DNA from: Kuschelorhynchus macadamiae
Taxonomy: Eukaryota > Arthropoda > Insecta > Coleoptera > Curculionidae
Direction of reading: 5' to 3'
DNA: 64,000 bases
NCBI GenBank assembly: GCA_030620095.1
Contig: JAUTXW010005212.1
Coordinates: 708,001 to 772,000, forward strand
The notes beneath the pieces are model-generated. The model ran no database searches. It was not told where the DNA came from and saw nothing but the letters and a program-made list of their open reading frames with translations. This document shows, one piece after another, positions 13,266 through 26,975 of the stretch (the stretch's first letter is position 1; every line of letters begins with the position of its first letter). A program made the position numbers and the translations under genes.

Positions 13266-13509
13266 GTTTTATTTTTTTGGAAAATATATTAAGTGGAAGT
13301 TTTAAACGAGTATTTTCGTTTATTTGGTTAAAATCTATTTCCCTCAAGTAGGTAATGACTAGTTCTGTTCAATATGGTAAATATACTGAGCCAGAGCGGC
13401 AGATTTTTACGGCTTTTATATTTAATTTAAGCGTTAAATTAAACATGAACACTGTATATATTTTTGAACTCAGATAAATGGTCTTTTCAGTCAACCAAAA
13501 CTATATAGG

Positions 13510-13645
13510 GAGTTTCTGATGTTGACAAAGGACCTCCCACTTCTTTTTTCCAGAATGTTCCGATTATGGAATCTGTTACCAACAATGGTATTTTATTTAT
13601 ACAATACACTTTCTCTTTCTTTACCACTTCACGCTGATATATCTT
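13510..13645 (+). pseudogene. Jockey-like LINE C-terminal scrap
   Basis: The frame from 13519 reads LPLLFSRMFRLWNLLPTMVF, the conserved end of Jockey-like RT proteins (FFSRTxRxWNxLP). It resembles the end of LINE C about 1 kb upstream. It is truncated on both sides and runs into the (TA)n array. Confidence 0.6.
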
Positions 13646-13651
13646 ATATAT

Positions 13652-14560
<909 letters not shown>

Positions 14561-15724
14561 GGTCTAATACCGATACATTTCTAAAATCGAAGAGAAAGAC
14601 CTTTATAATAAGTTAAGAAACTGAAATAAACGTATTAGCGTACTTTGAAACCTATCCTGAAAATTTCATAAGACCTTTGCAATGACAGTTGTTTGTGTTT
14701 AGGAACCATTCATGCCATTTTAAAAAAGCACACATTTGTTCCATACAGATGTCGCCTAAATAAACCTTGGAAGTAGGTGAATTCCAAGGACTACTTGATT
14801 CCTCTACATGGTTTCTTAATCAATGCAGGATATTTCCTAATTAACCACAAATGGTTTTATGGAGTGACGAAGACAATTTTTCAAATGGGGGAATATTTAA
14901 CCGAAAAAATCGTCATTATTGGTCACGGGAAAATCCGATGCAATTCCACCAGCGTAATCCTCAAAGGCGATTCAATTTAAACGCATGGTGTGGAATATAC
15001 AAAGGAAGAATTGTTAGACCTCATTTTTATGAAGGTACCTTAAATGGAGACAGGTACTTGGAAATAATATCAGAAATTTTTGAAAATTTTGTGGACGATG
15101 TGTATTTAGAGGAAAGAACATTCATGTATTTTCAGCAGGATGGGGCTCCTCCTCATAACACCAAAGTTGCCCAGCCACTACTTCAAATGTACTTTGAGAA
15201 GTGGATAGCTAAAAATGGCCCAATATGCTGGCCTCCAAGGTCCCCGGATATCACACCTTTAGATTTCTTTTTATGGGGATACGTCAGAGACAGAATTTAC
15301 CTAAAAAAGTATCCAAAGGTTGACGAGTTATGGCAAAGTATTACCGATGTGATTCTTCGTATTGACAAAAAAATGTTAATCAATGTTAACAGAAGCATAC
15401 GTAAGAGGTACCAGCCGTGCATACAACATGGTGGTGATGTTTTCTAGCATTTTTTTTAAATATGTACCTATTTCGTATTTCATTGTTCAAGTCTATTTTC
15501 AAGCAGAAATTGTAAATAAAGTTCTTCCTTCTCCTCGACTGTTGAAATGTATCGGTGTTAGACCTCTATTTGTGATAAAACCTTAAGGTGATTTATGTAA
15601 CAAATTTTAATTTTTATTTAATCGTTAGTAATAAGATCTCACCCTGTTTATTGGTTGTTATTTATGTTACTTCAATAAACCAATCTAAATATTTGTCCTT
15701 AATTATTAAGTTATTGCTAAAACT

Positions 15725-16283
15725 AAATTTTCCTAGATGAACCAAGTTTTAAAAGTAAACGACGCGCGACGGTTTGAGAGATCGCATTTTGAATACTTTT
15801 CGCTATAACGCTAGTATTTTTTCTGCGCAAAATATACATTTCCACCATATCACGCTTTTCTAAGTGAAAAAAACACCATTTTTATCCCATTAATAGTAGA
15901 GCAAGCTTACTATTGAAAATAGCTTGACATTAGATTTAGAGAATGTCAGCGCCGTCTCTACTATTGTTTTTATGCCATAGGTAACTAGATTAAAGTTAAA
16001 AATTGCTGTTTTCCCTGTTATTTTGCACTTTAGGCAAAAATGATAAAGAACAACTTTTATTACATTTTTGATGGCGAATCGAATGAAGTAGACATATACA
16101 GGGTGTTCAATTAAAGAAATATACTTTTTTGTAAATATCTCGAGAACCGTACATTTTATTGTTTTTCTGCTTTCACTATCGTAATCAGCAAGAAGAAATA
16201 CAAAACTTTCATAATTTAACCGACATCGTAGCTCTCATAACAAAAAAGTTAGCAATGGTGCCAACTTAACTTTGAACACCCTG
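15725..16283 (-). repeat. right inverted arm with antisense copy of the transposase start
   Basis: The reverse complement matches 14003-14560, including the sequence around the ATG and KCDMVEMYIL, with a small deletion near 15805. The outer 185 bp (16099-16283) are bounded by CAGGGTGTTC and GAACACCCTG with TA on both sides. Confidence 0.85.
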
Positions 16284-16293
16284 TATATATATA

Positions 16294-17666
16294 CCCTATT
16301 TATGTCAAATAAAAAAAAGGCCCAAACAGGTCTAACCAAAAACATAATGCGATATTTAAAACAGGATTACATACAAAATTATTGGTTTTTGGATACAAAA
16401 ATAAAACTTAAAAAATATGGCCCGCCGGAGATGGGACCCAAGCCCTTTGTAACACAAGCCAAATGCACTACCTATAGCGCTACGACAGCTCACACCAAAA
16501 ATTAACGAACTTTTTTATACTTCGATATTATTTTCAATTACGTCAACGATGTTACTTTAATGAAAATGCAGAGGTAACACCTTTCTTACCGAGCACGCAC
16601 ACAAGGCAGAATAGATTTCAAGGTAATCGTGACACAGATTCATTCACATAGATTAATTCAGTTCAAATTAATATAAAAATCGAGTTCTTGTTTGTTACTT
16701 AAAATTTGGACTAACCAATGACGCAAACTTGGAGAGCTGTAGACAGTAACATTTGCACTTGCCTAGGTCTGTACAGAGTATTTAGATGTGTACGACACTG
16801 CTTACAAGCACACTTTTATCATCGATATGTTACATGTTGCAAAGGGATGGAGTTGTTACTTGGGAATTCGATTTATCAATGTGTCATGCAGTTTTTTTGT
16901 TACTAAAATATGTTAAAAGTTATATAAATGTTCCTAAAAACTATAAATTTAGTTAGATTAACTATGCAGAAGCTGTTTAAATAAATGCGGCAGATATCTA
17001 GGTGCCGCCAAAAATATCCGGAAGCCAACGCGTTACTTAAAGCAACCAACCACATTTTTCAGGCTTTCAGCCTTCATGGTGTTCCTATACATAAATTACG
17101 TAATATTGTATCGAGTCCACACACCTATATAAATAGATTTTTTTTCTGTTTTAGCGCAAATATAGGATAACACATCAATATTTCAAACAGAAGAAAAACA
17201 TGTTTTATATTCTAATTAGCTTTTTATGTTTTAAACTTTAGGTTCGACGTAAGGCCAAATAGCTTGAATGTGTATACAAAACTTAATGGGACAACTAATG
17301 ATATCATTAAGGATAATCGATAAGGAAACGGATACATAGAGCATTACTTATTAAGAAGTGGAGGGCAATCATCTCTAAACTTTTCGAAAGCCAATCAATC
17401 AAAATCGTTGCTTTTATCACGCGACGTTTCTTGCCTTAGCAAAATGCACTTGCTCATTAAGAACTTGAAAGAAAACTGTTACGTAATGCTTTGATAATAT
17501 CTCGATTTTACGGGCAGTTTTTAACGCGACCCAAATTCTTAGTTTTGGTGATAAATGTCACATTCGACATTAGCGTACCTATAATAAAACTAAACTATGA
17601 AGGGGTGAAAGTCATAATGGTGTAAGTGAAGATTTTTAAAATGCTGACATAGATGCATTGTACTAT
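16294..17666. other. spacer, no recognised gene
   Basis: Short frames at 16272-16505, 16718-16906 and 16985-17170 show no recognised motifs. No repeats were noticed. Confidence 0.45.
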
Positions 17667-17668
17667 TA

Positions 17669-17860
17669 TGTACAGGGTGGCCCTTTTATCTTGGGTCACT
17701 ACCTTATCTCAGAAAGTTTATGACATGGAGCGAAAAGTTGAATACAAAAGTTAATTGAGGTAATTCCAGTATTTAATGTATTTCATTTTCATATATACAG
17801 GGTACATCGGTTTTCGTGGGCAGGTACCAACTTTCTTATTTTAATGAGACATCCTACATG
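17669..17860 (+). repeat. mariner-type terminal repeat, probable left end
   Basis: TGTACAGGGTGGCCCTTTT at 17666-17684 is followed at 17797 by ATACAGGGTACATCGG and at 17850 by GACATCCTACATGTATA. These are TIR-like motifs of the same kind as elsewhere in the window. A transposase relic in the same orientation starts about 1 kb downstream. The matching right end was not found. Confidence 0.5.
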
Positions 17861-18839
17861 TATATACGTATTCAAATAGCCCTATTCATGACGCTAGCAA
17901 CCATATATAACTTAGTGGGTTTGTGATGCAACGTTTCGGATTTATTGACATTTATCATCATTATTTTAGACCGGTATTATTTAAGGTATTTTCGTATTTT
18001 TTGAAACTCTGCCTGAGCCATAAAAAGACAAATTTAGTTTTTAATTGCTGCCTAGTACCCAACTCTCAAAAAAAAATCACAGTGTTGCCAAATTTCTTCG
18101 TTAGTTATTTTTCTCGACATTTTCAAATGCAACCCCCTGCATATTATGTTAGATCTAAATAGAGAACTAAGTTTTCAACGATATATAACAACGTGCGTCT
18201 GCGAGGCAACCTTTCGGACTTATAGACGATTATCTTCAGTAATTTATTTTAACTCCAAAAATGTTGAACGAAATATTATGACTTACATAATTATTTACAG
18301 TTGTTTGCATTGTTCATTGGGTGTGTTTGCGAACTAGATCTTTAAGAGTACCCCACGCTCTATTCTCTGTATAGTGGTTTCATATGGTTCGCTTTTCCTT
18401 TATTTCTGACAGGGAGCACCGGGGAGCTTGCTTTAAAATGAAATTTGCTCGTCTTCCAGGAGGCACTCCATATTTAATAAGGGTTGGATATTATTAAGAA
18501 GGCCTGACGCCGGGAACTTATATTCTGTGTAAGAAACACTGGACCTAGCATTTCTAAAGCGGCACATATTGACATATTCACCGATGTTGGCCTTGAATGC
18601 ATCTTTTGTTTTTGATTAATGTCGTAGATACATACATCCTTTGACAGTTTATGCGCTTGTTTACAGAAAATAGTTGATATATTAAAGTGTTTTATATTAA
18701 ACATTAAAAATCGTACTCAGGCTCTTAGTTATTATATAACTAAATTTCCATTAAGGCAACCCCCAGAAAATAAATATTTGACAGGATTTACCAACAATTT
18801 AAAATAAATAGAAACTTGCAGAAAGCGAAAAGGAGGCGT

Positions 18840-19279
18840 CGAGATTCAAGTTTTGACTGATGACCAGCCACTCAATATTTTGTTGTATTTTGAAGGGACT
18901 CCTGAAAATTCAACCAAGCGTGCATTTTTGGATTTGAAGAATAACGCTGCAAACGTGCCTTCAAATAAACAAATCGAAACCCTACAAATATTGACCAATA
19001 CAAAAAATGAAACAACGTGATTATAACTCCCGGTTAGATTTTTGCAATATTCTTTTGGTGCGACATTTCTTAGAAAATATATTTGATGATATTATTTGGA
19101 TTATTTGGACTGATGAGTCCATATTTACAACCTCAACTAAAATCTTTAACCGAAAAAATACCCGTTATTGTAGCAGTGAGGAAAAAGGTACGGGAGTTAC
19201 AAGATTAGGAAGAACTTCAGTAAAGGTTTGGTGCGGCATTTACAGATCAAAAATTATAGTTCCAGATTTTTATTATTAG
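18840..19279 (+). pseudogene. mariner-type transposase fragment
   Basis: The stretch 18853-18975 gives VLTDDQPLNILLYFEGTPEN and DLKNNAANVPSNK, resembling the linker between HTH and DDE domain. Then the open frame at 19007-19279 reads QRDYNSRLDFCNILL, WIIWTDESIFTTSTKIFN (first Asp), RKNTRYCSSE, TSVKVWCGIYRSKIIVPDFYY. The protein stops before the QQDGAPPH segment, so two catalytic Asp residues are missing. Stops and frame changes precede the open part. A relic of the same broad family as the 14-16 kb element, but not the same copy. Confidence 0.7.
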
Positions 19280-19329
19280 AATATAAAGTCCCAGTGTTAT
19301 TCAGAACTTTTATATAACATCTAACGCCT

Positions 19330-21970
19330 CGTGAAAAATGAAGTGTGTCCAAGAGATCAGCAAATTTAATTGGACAGTAGGATGGTGCTCTATGACTTTT
19401 TTGGGTAGGATCACTGATTCTATTCTACTCAATTCGGAGAAGTGCATGGAAACTTCAGAATAAGTAGCACGTGACGATGGGTTTTCGTTTCGTCGAAGTA
19501 TACTCTTCCGTAGGTTTACATCGAATCCTTCTCACTTTAACAAAAATCTAAACTGTATTAATCACGGTCTCCAATCCTGCAAGCATTAATCTTCTTTTTT
19601 AAGTTGAAACTAAATCACCGGTAAAATGAAACCAGCCAGTTTTTCTTTCTTGGCTTCGAACTCTTATTATTCTGCCTAAACAGTGGCTTCTCTGCCTACG
19701 TTGCTAGTAGTCTATACCGTACAAGACTTCTCTATCAAATCCGATATTCTATAGCTCAAACTCGTCTTTAAAACTTCCACTAAATATATTTGTTATTTTT
19801 GCCGCTCTCCTTCAGAGAATTCCTATGTAATTAACTGTCGTGAGATAGATAGTTCATGACTTTTACTGTGTATTGGTTTAAATTTGTATTGTTGAAGAAT
19901 CTATTTTAATTTACCCAGTTACGGTCCTGTGTTAATACCATATTGTTCAGATCATGTTTTAAATTAAATCAAACACTCATTACATAATCATTATATCTGT
20001 TAAAATTAACTCGAAATTATTTATAATCAACAGCGCTAATTAGATTTTCGATTTTATTAGTGATAATTCAAATGGTTCGTATACAAAAAGGTTGCCAATA
20101 AGCTATTGTGTAGTTTATAATATGGTTGATCAATGGTGATTGGTTATTGATAGTAATTAAAAAAACATATATTATATGAATTCCCTGTGTGTAAAATTAA
20201 CCGAGTTTAACTTCCAAGCTATATCCATGAAAAATTTACATAAATTGTTTTTTCTCGCTCTTTCTGTTTCCCGAATGATAGTAGGCTCATGTCAGACAGA
20301 TTGATCGTGTAAAAGCGTCTTCGATGGCCTACAACCGACTAAAAATAAAGCAAATTATATATTAAATTGCTAATTGTAATCAACAACGTTGATAGAGCAT
20401 CAATCACACGCGATCGAGTACAACCACCCGTCTCGACTGTGGCTAATTCGTTTCGTCGCGTCTCGAAATTTTGGTCTAGAGGAGATGAGACCAGGACCTT
20501 GTCTGATCTCGACTTTGAGTATATTAACCTTTCCGGTTTAAGGTTAAATAAATATTTTCACTGAAGATAAAATTTTAGCTTTAAAGACTCACACTGTATC
20601 AGTGAACCGCGCGCGTTTACACTCTGCTACTCTATCGCACCTGCCCGTGAAAATGCCTTCTAACCTTTTGTTTGAACAGTCTTCTAACCCTTTGTTTCAT
20701 AAGTTTTAATAGTCAGAATACGTAATTTATCACTACATACAATTTCTGTAGACTTTTTATCAAACATCTTGCTAAGTGAGTACTTCAACATGTTATTAAA
20801 TAAATTAATAATTTTTTTGACATTTATTTTTGCTACAAATTTGAAGTCTTCGGGGCTACCTGTTGTAACAGTGTGATGCTTGCTATAGGAGCTGCATTTT
20901 TACGTTGAATAATAAATATTTTAAGATTTAAAAAAATGGCATTTATAAATTGACCCCAATTTTTCTCCCGGGGAATATGTAATTTTGACCAAAATAGGCT
21001 GATTTCAAACAGTTGGTATGTGCTGATACCACAAGAATACATTATTTTTGTACCGATACCTTCAGTTGCGTGACAGATATAATAACGCAATAAATGGCCC
21101 TTTTGCAGGGAAGAACTTAAACAATTATTAGTTTGTTTTTGTTAAATGTTATTAGGTTTTTGCAGGTTCTCGAAAGGTATGAAAGGAATAAATAGTCGGT
21201 TGAATATATCTTTGACCAGTAAAGCAAAGTTTATATATTTCTTTTTAAATCGTTATATAAAGTATACTTCATTTCCATGCATAAAATATATTTTTATGAA
21301 AATTGTGAAAATTCTAAATATTCTCAAATTTCCCAGATGACAGAATTAAATTGATAATTTCACACTGGCGTCAGAATTTCTCTCCTTTCAATATTGCCGT
21401 TATGTTATGTCTAGTGTGATGTCCATTTATGGCCCCACGTTAATTTTGATTTTCTTTCATTTATTTTCGGCTAGACTCTGGCGCCACCCCCTTTTTATAG
21501 AGAGAAAGAGGGAAACTCTTTGCCGCAAGGTAGCTTTTAGACAGTGGAGAAGTGAAACAGGGATTTGTTTATAAATAATAAATTTATTTCCACTAAATAT
21601 CCATAACTGAGCTTTTCTTTATTCTTCTGAAATTAATAAATATCAAACTCTGATTGTAATACTGCTAATCCTATTACTAACGAAAATAACCCTATCTTAA
21701 ACTAAATTCTATTTGTTTAATATTTACAAGGAATCGCTTTTCTATCCAAAATTAGTTAAACAAAGAAAGGTAACTCGGAATTTTTAAGGAGCGTGTAACG
21801 TATGCCTCTATTAAAGCAGAATAAACTATTTACAGAATTATGGTCGGCGGCTGTGTTAATTGAAAAACGGATGCAACGGTGCTTATGCATGCAAAATTCT
21901 ACTTTCGGTTAATCAATCAAAAGAAACGGAAAATATATGTAGCTAGGACGGATAAATTTAACATTTAGGA
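19330..21970. other. spacer, no recognised gene
   Basis: Frames here (20367-20564 plus, 20833-21090 minus, 21146-21340 plus) have no recognised domain. A GC-richer patch at 20390-20650 shows no motif. Nothing else is supported. Confidence 0.45.
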
Positions 21971-21978
21971 AATCATAC

Positions 21979-22231
21979 CCTGGTCCCCGTCGATAAAATG
22001 ATAGATGCATTTACTGCATCTAAAAATTTCATGAAGGACGGACATACAGGCGGATCGCTAAAATGTCAATTTGTGCGGAAAACAACTTAACAGGGTCGCA
22101 TTACTTTTAACATTAAAGAGAACAGACCTTAGTCCCCGTCTGTAAAATCATAGACGCAGACATTTTCTGCATCTAATAATTTCACCCAGGACGGACTTCT
22201 AGGCTGCTCGAAAAAATGTCAATTTGTGCGG
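21979..22231. repeat. two diverged tandem units, ~150-bp period
   Basis: Both units contain GTCCCCGTC, a GATAGA(T/C)GCA...CTGCATCTAA segment, GGACGGAC and end in AAATGTCAATTTGTGCGG (22062-22079 and 22214-22231). About 100 bp of each ~150-bp unit is clearly shared. Confidence 0.75.
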
Positions 22232-22337
22232 TACCTCACCTTGAGAGAATTCGGCGGTCAGAACAACTAGTATTTTCTCAGTCGTCCTCGGTTGTGGGCC
22301 CCGGGATCTGTCGCCGAAAACCAAGTGACTTGACTTT

Positions 22338-24835
22338 TTATTTTTTTTTTTTTTTTGTGTCGATGGGGAATGCTTTTACGCACGAATTCCCTTCCGGAAG
22401 GAGGGAAGACAGTGTGGGACTCGTTGCTCTGACAGGTTTCCACCTGTCGGAGTCAACAATACCCACTAAACCCCAACGGGCCCCCATCAGATGGACCATC
22501 ATTGGGCTAGCCAAGGATCCTTCGATAGGGTTGGTGCCGTCCTTTCGGGAGAAACTCCTATGAAGGACATGGTCCTCGCTGTCGTAGGGGGGGGGAGGTC
22601 CTCGCTTGGCAGGATGTTTTTGCCACCTCTCGTTACTTGTAGTCATCTGAAATAAAAGAAATTATTAGTAATGAAAATGTCGTCTTACCATAATTTCTCT
22701 GCTGTCCTCCTTTCTTCTGTAATAATTTTTTTGACATTGAGGCTGATTTTTCAGGTTCAACTGCAGCTCACGCCGGAGCCAGTTGAGGTACCTGGGATCC
22801 TCTTCTTTTACCTCAGGTTCAGCTGCAACTCACGCCGGAGCCAGCTGAGGTACCTGGGAATCCTCTTCTTGGAGTTTGATGGCCTCTTGTTGATACTCTT
22901 GGGGTTTCGATGAGCAGAATCTAGTTCCTGAGGACACGGAGTCAGAAATTTGATTTGCCCACTTCCATCCTAGAGTATATTAGCGCAGGAGCCCGTGTCT
23001 AGGTCTCCTGTGCCTTGTCCAATTGTTGCGTCTTGGAAGCGGGTCGTAATCTACCAGGTCCCGTAAGTTTTCGTTGGGGTGATTTTCTGCTGCCCTAATT
23101 TTGCCGCATGAATTCTTCAATAGGTGTCCAAAAAATGGTCCTCGTTCCTGATAAACCATGGGGCGTTGCCATCCTAATGAGTTTGTTTTCTGTCCTCTTT
23201 AGCTTCATAAGGTTGGTCTTAGAAGCATATCCGAAGGATGTGGAGCCGTAGGTGAGTTGGCTCCTAGCTACTGTTTGGATCAATAGCAGTTTGGTCCTCA
23301 ATCCCATTTCACTTTTTCGACAGAGCAGTGGATAGAGTTTACCCATTGCTTGTCTAGTTTTTCTCCTCGCTGCGTTGATATGGTTGCTCCATGTCAAGCT
23401 TCTGTCCATGGTCATCCCTAGGTACTTGGCCTCGTTTGTCCAAGGGATCTCGACATCTCCAATTCGGATTCTAGCTGTTGGAACCAGTCTCCGTCGTTGG
23501 AATAGGATTGCTTGGGACTTCTGGGGGTTGATTTTAACCTTCCATTTGACACACCAGTCATGAAGGTTATCAATGTCCTCTTGCAGTCGTCTGCCCATTA
23601 TCCGGGTGCTTCTGCTTTGGTGTAGGATGGCTGTGTCGTCCGCGTAGAGTGCTGTTAAGCCCTCTTCACCGATTGGGATATCGTGAGAGAAGATGGAGTA
23701 AAGAATGGGTTTTGACCCTTGTGGTACTCCAGCTATTAGTCCTCTTGGAGCTGAATGAGAGTCATTCACCTTGACTGTGAATGATCTGTCATTTAGGTAG
23801 CTTCTGATAAGCTTTATATTTCTTCTCTCGTATCCAGCCACCGACATTTTGTGGATCAGGCCTTGGTGCCACATTCTGTCGAAAGCTCTTTCGGTGTCCA
23901 GGAAAACTGCTCCTGTGGCCTCTCTATTGTTGAATCCTTTGGTGATATACTCTGTGGTTCTGAGTACCTGCTGCTCAGATGAGTGCCCTGCCCTGAAGCC
24001 GAATTGTTCATCTGGGATGGCATCTAGTTCTTGGGATTCATCTTTTAGTCTTCTGGCTATAGCTCTTTCAGCTACTTTGCTTAAAGCAGGGAGTAGGCTG
24101 ATGGGCCTGTAGTTGTGTGGTACTGTCCTGTCTTTTCCTGGTTTTTCAATGACGATGACTTCTGCCTTTTTCCATGTGCTGGGAAGTGGCATGTTCTTAT
24201 GATGGAGTTTATGATGTTGGCCATCGCACTGTATCCTTTCCTGGGGAAGTTTTTCAGCATTTTGTTGGTGATGCCGTCGGCTCCAGAGGCTTTCTTGACC
24301 TTCAGTTTCCTGATGATGTCTCGAACTTCCCCGGGTGAGACAGGATGTGGATTTTGTTGGGGTAAAATCCAGGCATCCAGGTTTCTAACTGAGTCGTGGA
24401 CCTCTTCGGTGAGGTCTTCGTCCTCCTCTGGATGTTGGTTAAGCTGACCGTGTTGGACTATGGCATCCGCTAAGGCTTCGGCTTTGTCCTCGTCGGTGTA
24501 GATTGGGCCATTTGCACCTTGGAGAGGAGGGATAGGACGTTTGTCCATTCGAAGAGCTCGTTGCATCTGCCAGGCTGTTTGGTGATACGTATCTAGGGAT
24601 CTCAGTTTTTCCCGCCACTTGTTGTTTCGGTGCTCTTGTAACCGACTTCTCAAGTTTTGAGAGTGTCGGTTTAGAGCAATCCTGTCCTCGTCCTCGTGGG
24701 ATCTTGACTTGCTGTCGTCCGATATTTTTAAATGAATTTGAGAAGGGTGGGGGACTCCCGTTGAGCTAACGCGTGGCAGGGAGATTCTCGATGCGTTCAT
24801 CCGAATAAAGCAACCAGCGTTTGACAATGCAATCT
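22338..24835 (-). mobile_element. LINE D: Jockey-type retrotransposon, best preserved in window
   Basis: Minus-strand RT protein in two frames. The frame 24827-24081 holds the pre-RT linker (QEHRNNKWREKLRSLDTYHQ) and RT start KKASGADGITNKML. A frameshift at about 24170-24190 leads into the frame 24192-23095 of 365 codons: GKDRTVPHNYRPISLLPAL, DEQFGFRAGHSSEQQV, motif A VFLDTERAFDRMWH, AGVPQGSKPILYSIF, motif C LYADDTAIL (YADD at 23646-23635, intact), KINPQKSQAILF, AKYLGMTMDRSLTWSNHI. The C-terminus ends EEFMRQN before a stop. A 3' untranslated region of about 740 bp ends in a run of T on the plus strand (22338-22356), which is the poly-A tail. It is clearly GC-richer than its surroundings, as expected of a recent insertion. 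The endonuclease half is missing, a usual 5' truncation. Confidence 0.9.
22752..22875. repeat. 62-bp tandem duplication in LINE D 3' region
   Basis: Two near-identical 62-bp units (starting CAGGTTCAACTGCAGC and CAGGTTCAGCTGCAAC) both contain CTCACGCCGGAGCCAG and GAGGTACCTGGGA. This may be a feature of the LINE family's 3' region. Confidence 0.85.
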
Positions 24836-25438
24836 GCCTTAGGAAAATGGAAAAATATTTTCCCAGCTTTTCGCGACAGTTTTAATATTACATATATTTT
24901 GGGTAATTTATGCACTTTTCATCTATCCATGAATTGATTCTCTAGCATGAAAAATAAGAAAGTTACGGCTATCTTAATAAATAAAACATTTCTTCCTACT
25001 TACATTAAAATTAATACGAAGTAAGGCATTTCTGCATAAGATAGAAATAAAATTTTGTGACTTCGTTACACTAGATTTTACTGTTTTGGGTTGTGTACTA
25101 TCATATAGATATCCCTAAAAGAAAAAGCCATATTTGTAAATATTTTGCACACAAAAATTATAAAAATACCGTTTCCTGCAAATTTTGTATGCAAGATTAC
25201 TTTGGCAATAATTGCAGAATGTTGAAACATATTCTGCTACAGTGCAATCGGCCGGTTGCAGAAAGCTCAATTAAAGTTTAGAATGTTTAACGGAATGTCA
25301 AATTTGACAGTGAGTTACTAGATTTCTATAAGCAGCTTGTCAAATCCGAAAGTTCGGTTAAATATTCTAAACAGCAATTAAGTTTTGTGCAACCGGCTGT
25401 GAGTACAGTATGACATTGCAATAAATTTATTATAATTA
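24836..25438. other. AT-rich spacer
   Basis: No recognised gene; the short frame at 25093-25281 has no motif. Confidence 0.45.
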
Positions 25439-25440
25439 CA

Positions 25441-26975
25441 GGGTGTTCGGTAAGTATATAACATATTCTCGGGAGCGGATATAGGAGTTTAAAACAACCT
25501 TAGTTTGTCCTAGAAAAAAAATCCTAAAGTGACCCTTAACAGAGATACATGGTGCCAAAGGGTTACCCAGCGATTTATCTTTCTGCTCTAATTTGTGAAA
25601 GGACTGTGTATGAAATTGAATTGTTTTATGTAGGTTATAAATACTCATAAAACCATACTACAGTAGGTGTTTTACATCGTCAGAGAAGTCAGGAACGGAC
25701 TTGCACCAGAATCGTTGGGTCAAAATTTTGACAGGTGTCATTTTACAGAGCTAAAAATTGATGTTTTTTATACACTTTGGCCATTCCTCTTTAAAAAAAG
25801 GTACTCTATATTAGTTTCAATAAAATGGGCTGCTTAAAAAAAACAGGTTTTAGTATAACACCTTAAAGCATTTAAGTTTTTCTAACATAACATTTAAACA
25901 CAAGATCTAATCGAATGACATCATACCTAATAATCCGCACTAAAATAATAAAATTTGTCATTATTACATCCCACTAATGCTCACATGCAGCTAACTTATG
26001 GACAAACACTGGGTCGTTATGTGCGGAGTCAAGGAGAATTTATTCTGATACATTTCCAAATCGACTGTACGTAACAAAAGAACTTTTGAAAAAAAGGTTA
26101 CTCGTTGCTTGGGAGACAAAGGTAGAAGTTAAATTATAAAAAAGGTACTTAAAATTGAATCTTTTTGACATATCAGAAATCACCTAAAGGCAAGAATGTT
26201 AGAAATGTGATAGCGTGTCTTGTTCTTGTTTACTTTAGCAGATTTCGAAAATGGGTGCCCTATACTTTTGTACATTTCCTTAACTAATATTCCAGGATTC
26301 TCTCAAATTTGGTTGCAGTGATGTGTTTATTTATTCTTTCTCTCAGGTCTTCCCTGGTGTGAATTGGCGTCTAGTATACAACCTTCTTTAAATTTTCCCA
26401 AAAAAATAAATCCATTTGAGGCAAATAGGCCCAATCACCAGAATTATTTGATAAGTGCTGACAAACTAAATTGCTAAAATTGGGCGGTGCAGCGTGGTGC
26501 ATAAACCACATCCGATTTCTAATTTCCAAGGACACATTTTGTAATAAACCCGTTAAGTTTAATTGCAAAAATTGCAAGTACAAGGCGCCATTTAATCTAT
26601 CTTCAAAAAGAACGGTTCAATGAGCTGATTCTCAATAATCCCCGCCCACACATTAACTATCAACCATTGTTGCTGCTTTGTCTGCACTAGTGCATGGGAT
26701 TTTTCTCATGCTAAATATGTATATTATGGCAATTTATTGCTCCATCTCGGGTGAAATCGGCTTTGACCGTGAACAAAACAATACTAGTAAAATTTGATTG
26801 TGCGTAAATCGTTCATTATAAATAATCAGCGGGGGATATTGCATGTGCCTTTTGGACGTGATGGGATGTAGCAGTTTTTCTCAAAGGGTCTCATGGGCAA
26901 CCCATGGATTAATCAAAGTATTTAAAAAATTAGCTTTCAGCTCTGAAAAAGAACACCTGTCAAAATTTTAGTCAA
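25441..26975 (-). mobile_element. mariner-type element relic, right end lost
   Basis: It begins with TACAGGGTGTTCGGTAAG at 25439. Sub-terminal inverted repeats are visible: CAAAATTTTGACAGGTGT at about 25730 with downstream ACAGAGCTAAAA pairs with the inverted stretch at 26925-26970 (AGCTCTGAAAAAGAACACCTG). The outer right terminus is not found beyond 26975. A minus-strand transposase pseudogene lies between. Confidence 0.6.
26280..26900 (-). pseudogene. mariner-type transposase catalytic domain, broken
   Basis: Read on the minus strand: ADFTRDGAINCHNIHI at about 26760-26710, NVWAGIIENQLIEPFFL (26670-26600), then 26583-26371 YLQFLQLNLTGLLQNVSLEI, MWFMHHAAPPNFSNLVCQHL, WAYLPQMDLFFWENLKKVVY. 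The second catalytic Asp (normally in HDGAPPH) is changed to HAAPP, and SPDxxPLD is reduced to LPQMD. Several stops occur. It belongs to the same superfamily as the 14-16 kb enzyme but a different family. Confidence 0.75.

Noticed and set aside
19108..19135. GGACTGATGAGTCC on the plus strand, like a hammerhead core with stem II
   Set aside because: No GAAA follows, and it lies in the transposase frame where it encodes WTDES around the first catalytic Asp.
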